DNA of 64,000 nt. Source: [Mycobacterium] vasticus. Lineage in GTDB: Bacteria; Actinomycetota; Actinomycetes; Mycobacteriales; Mycobacteriaceae. The stretch is taken from contig NZ_CP084028.1 of the NCBI RefSeq assembly GCF_020181595.1, forward strand, positions 2,115,093 to 2,179,092. The letters are read 5' to 3'. Positions 63,212 to 64,000 of this stretch are shown piece after piece. The notes below the pieces were generated by a model that saw nothing but the letters and a program-made list of their open reading frames with translations, did no database searches and had not been told where the DNA came from. Each line of letters starts with the position of its first letter. Positions within the stretch are counted from its first letter, which is position 1. The translations under genes and the position numbers were made by a program.

Positions 63212-63536
63212 CTGGTCACCACCTTCCATCGCGTCTTCCCAGGATAGTCGACTCGCCGGACATCGCACGGCAACGCAACGTTGTGGCAGATAACCGCTCA
63301 TTGACCACCGGCGGTGCGGCCGCGGTCGCGCTCGAGGGGCGGGACGCGGTTACAAAGGTTTGCCGGCCGCGGCGCATAGCGGGTGATCGGCCGTGTGAGG
63401 ATCAACATCGGTCGGTCGGGCGACGTTACCTCGTCATAGGAGGGCGGCAGAGCGACGCAACCACCTCGATGCACCCCGGCATTCAGTCACTCTCGCGCCG
63501 CGACTACGCGGACATGAGAGCCAACACACTCGGAAT

Positions 63537-63616
63537 CAATTGGGGCACAGCGGATTCATTTGATGAAAGCGTAGTGGTTTTACTGGTGACCCGCGGTATT
63601 CGATTCCGCCGTATTC
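63537..63616. repeat. Imperfect direct repeat, right copy, flanking the Fic module
   Basis: Contains CAATTGGGGCACAG (63537-63550), the inverted repeat TTCATTTGATGAA (63555-63567) and the 38-base tail (63579-63616) that matches the left copy at 34 of 38 positions. Same orientation as the left copy and 1,399 bases from it. Between them lie only the Fic toxin and antitoxin genes. Confidence 0.75.
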
Positions 63617-63920
63617 CTCTCCGCTACGGCCATCAAAGCAGTCGAGACGCGGCTCGGGAGTGGCCTCAACTGCCTGCCATATGCCCGCCGGTGGGGTGGG
63701 CGGTTCTGGTGGACCGAGTCAGTGGCAGGTTGTTCGCTGCTAACCCGACTCATCTTGGTCGACGCGTGCAAAGCAGCCACTGGGGACGTGGGAAGCGGGG
63801 CCGCCAGTTCGATTGAGAATCCCCGCGCGCTTCGTGGATCGCCAGATAGATTGCGAAAGGCGCTATTTCAACTGATCACGTACAACGAGATCTGGGCAGG
63901 CAGGGGTGGCTATGACAGCC

Positions 63921-64000
63921 TGATTTGGCCCCAGGGGGGCGGCTTGATGTGGCCCCTCCGGCGTGGCGGCGGGGTGTCGTTGTGACGGTTTGATTTGGCC
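63921..64000. repeat. Spaced repeats of TGATKTGGCC at the window edge
   Basis: TGATTTGGCC starts at 63921, TGATGTGGCC at 63945 and TGATTTGGCC at 63991, all in the same orientation and often next to C- or G-runs. Such multiple terminal repeats occur at the ends of IS21-family insertion sequences, so an element may begin just beyond the window; this is inference. Confidence 0.4.

Larger units (their letters stand above)
63212..64000. other. 789-base region without a convincing gene
   Basis: Apart from the right direct repeat (63537-63616) and the end repeats (63921-64000), I see no gene with a recognisable family or a coherent coding pattern here. Open frames exist on both strands but are overlapping, short or lack start signals. 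It may be decayed mobile or intergenic DNA. Confidence 0.6.

Noticed and set aside
63283..63816. A 177-residue frame near the window end
   Set aside because: Composition is irregular, it spans a repeat, and no family or ribosome site is visible.

Overview
The window is high-GC actinobacterial chromosome, almost certainly from a Mycobacterium/Mycolicibacterium species. Marker genes are an antigen 85 mycolyltransferase (fbpB type), two MmpS/MmpL pairs, a PPE protein with an SVP motif, a long ICL2-type isocitrate lyase, a moxR3-type operon, F420-type luciferase-like oxidoreductases and two KstR-like operators. Several blocks resemble the M. tuberculosis Rv1877-Rv1932 order (MFS, SRPBCC, fbpB, nitronate monooxygenase, cinA, dtd, thiamine-binding protein, STAS protein, aceA, FadD, tpx), but with many insertions and rearrangements. 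These comparisons are from memory, not from a search.

Layout. 1-29.6 kb is mostly core: the 3' end of an MFS transporter, AhpD-like and CocE-like enzymes, SRPBCC, fbpB with a strong intrinsic terminator, a mycobacterial membrane protein, YceI, a gnd-type dehydrogenase, the five-gene moxR operon (8.2-12.4 kb), a nitronate monooxygenase behind a KstR-like box, cinA, a lipase-maturation-factor protein, dtd, a STAS-PAP2-YaaA-VanX operon, a neutral ceramidase, an acyltransferase-3/SGNH pair and the 766-residue isocitrate lyase. 29.7-44.4 kb is a lipid-export island: mmpS-mmpL-tetR on the plus strand and tetR-mmpS-mmpL on the minus strand face each other around an LLM oxidoreductase, a fatty-acyl-AMP ligase-like FadD and a PPE gene. 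Palindromic operator candidates lie in front of both mmpS genes, and a metal-dependent hydrolase/membrane protein pair diverges from the second tetR. 44.4-60.7 kb mixes metabolic genes (crotonase, KstD-like flavoprotein behind KstR-like boxes, GMC oxidoreductase, tpx, a second nitronate monooxygenase, two LLM/MDR enzymes) with toxin-antitoxin modules and two closely related FKBP isomerases. 60.9-64 kb is a toxin-antitoxin-rich accessory end: two MazEF-type pairs, then a Fic toxin with a VbhA-like antitoxin flanked by imperfect direct repeats, then about 790 bases without a convincing gene that end in short repeats at the window edge.

How the genes work together. The island at 30-44 kb reads as a unit that activates an acyl chain (FadD) and exports a lipid or siderophore-like product (MmpS/MmpL) under two TetR regulators. 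The KstR-like boxes tie two oxidoreductases to sterol-responsive control, and the ICL2 is consistent with growth on lipids. Five toxin modules (three MazF, one zeta-type, one Fic) lie within 19 kb. No rRNA, tRNA or CRISPR array was seen.
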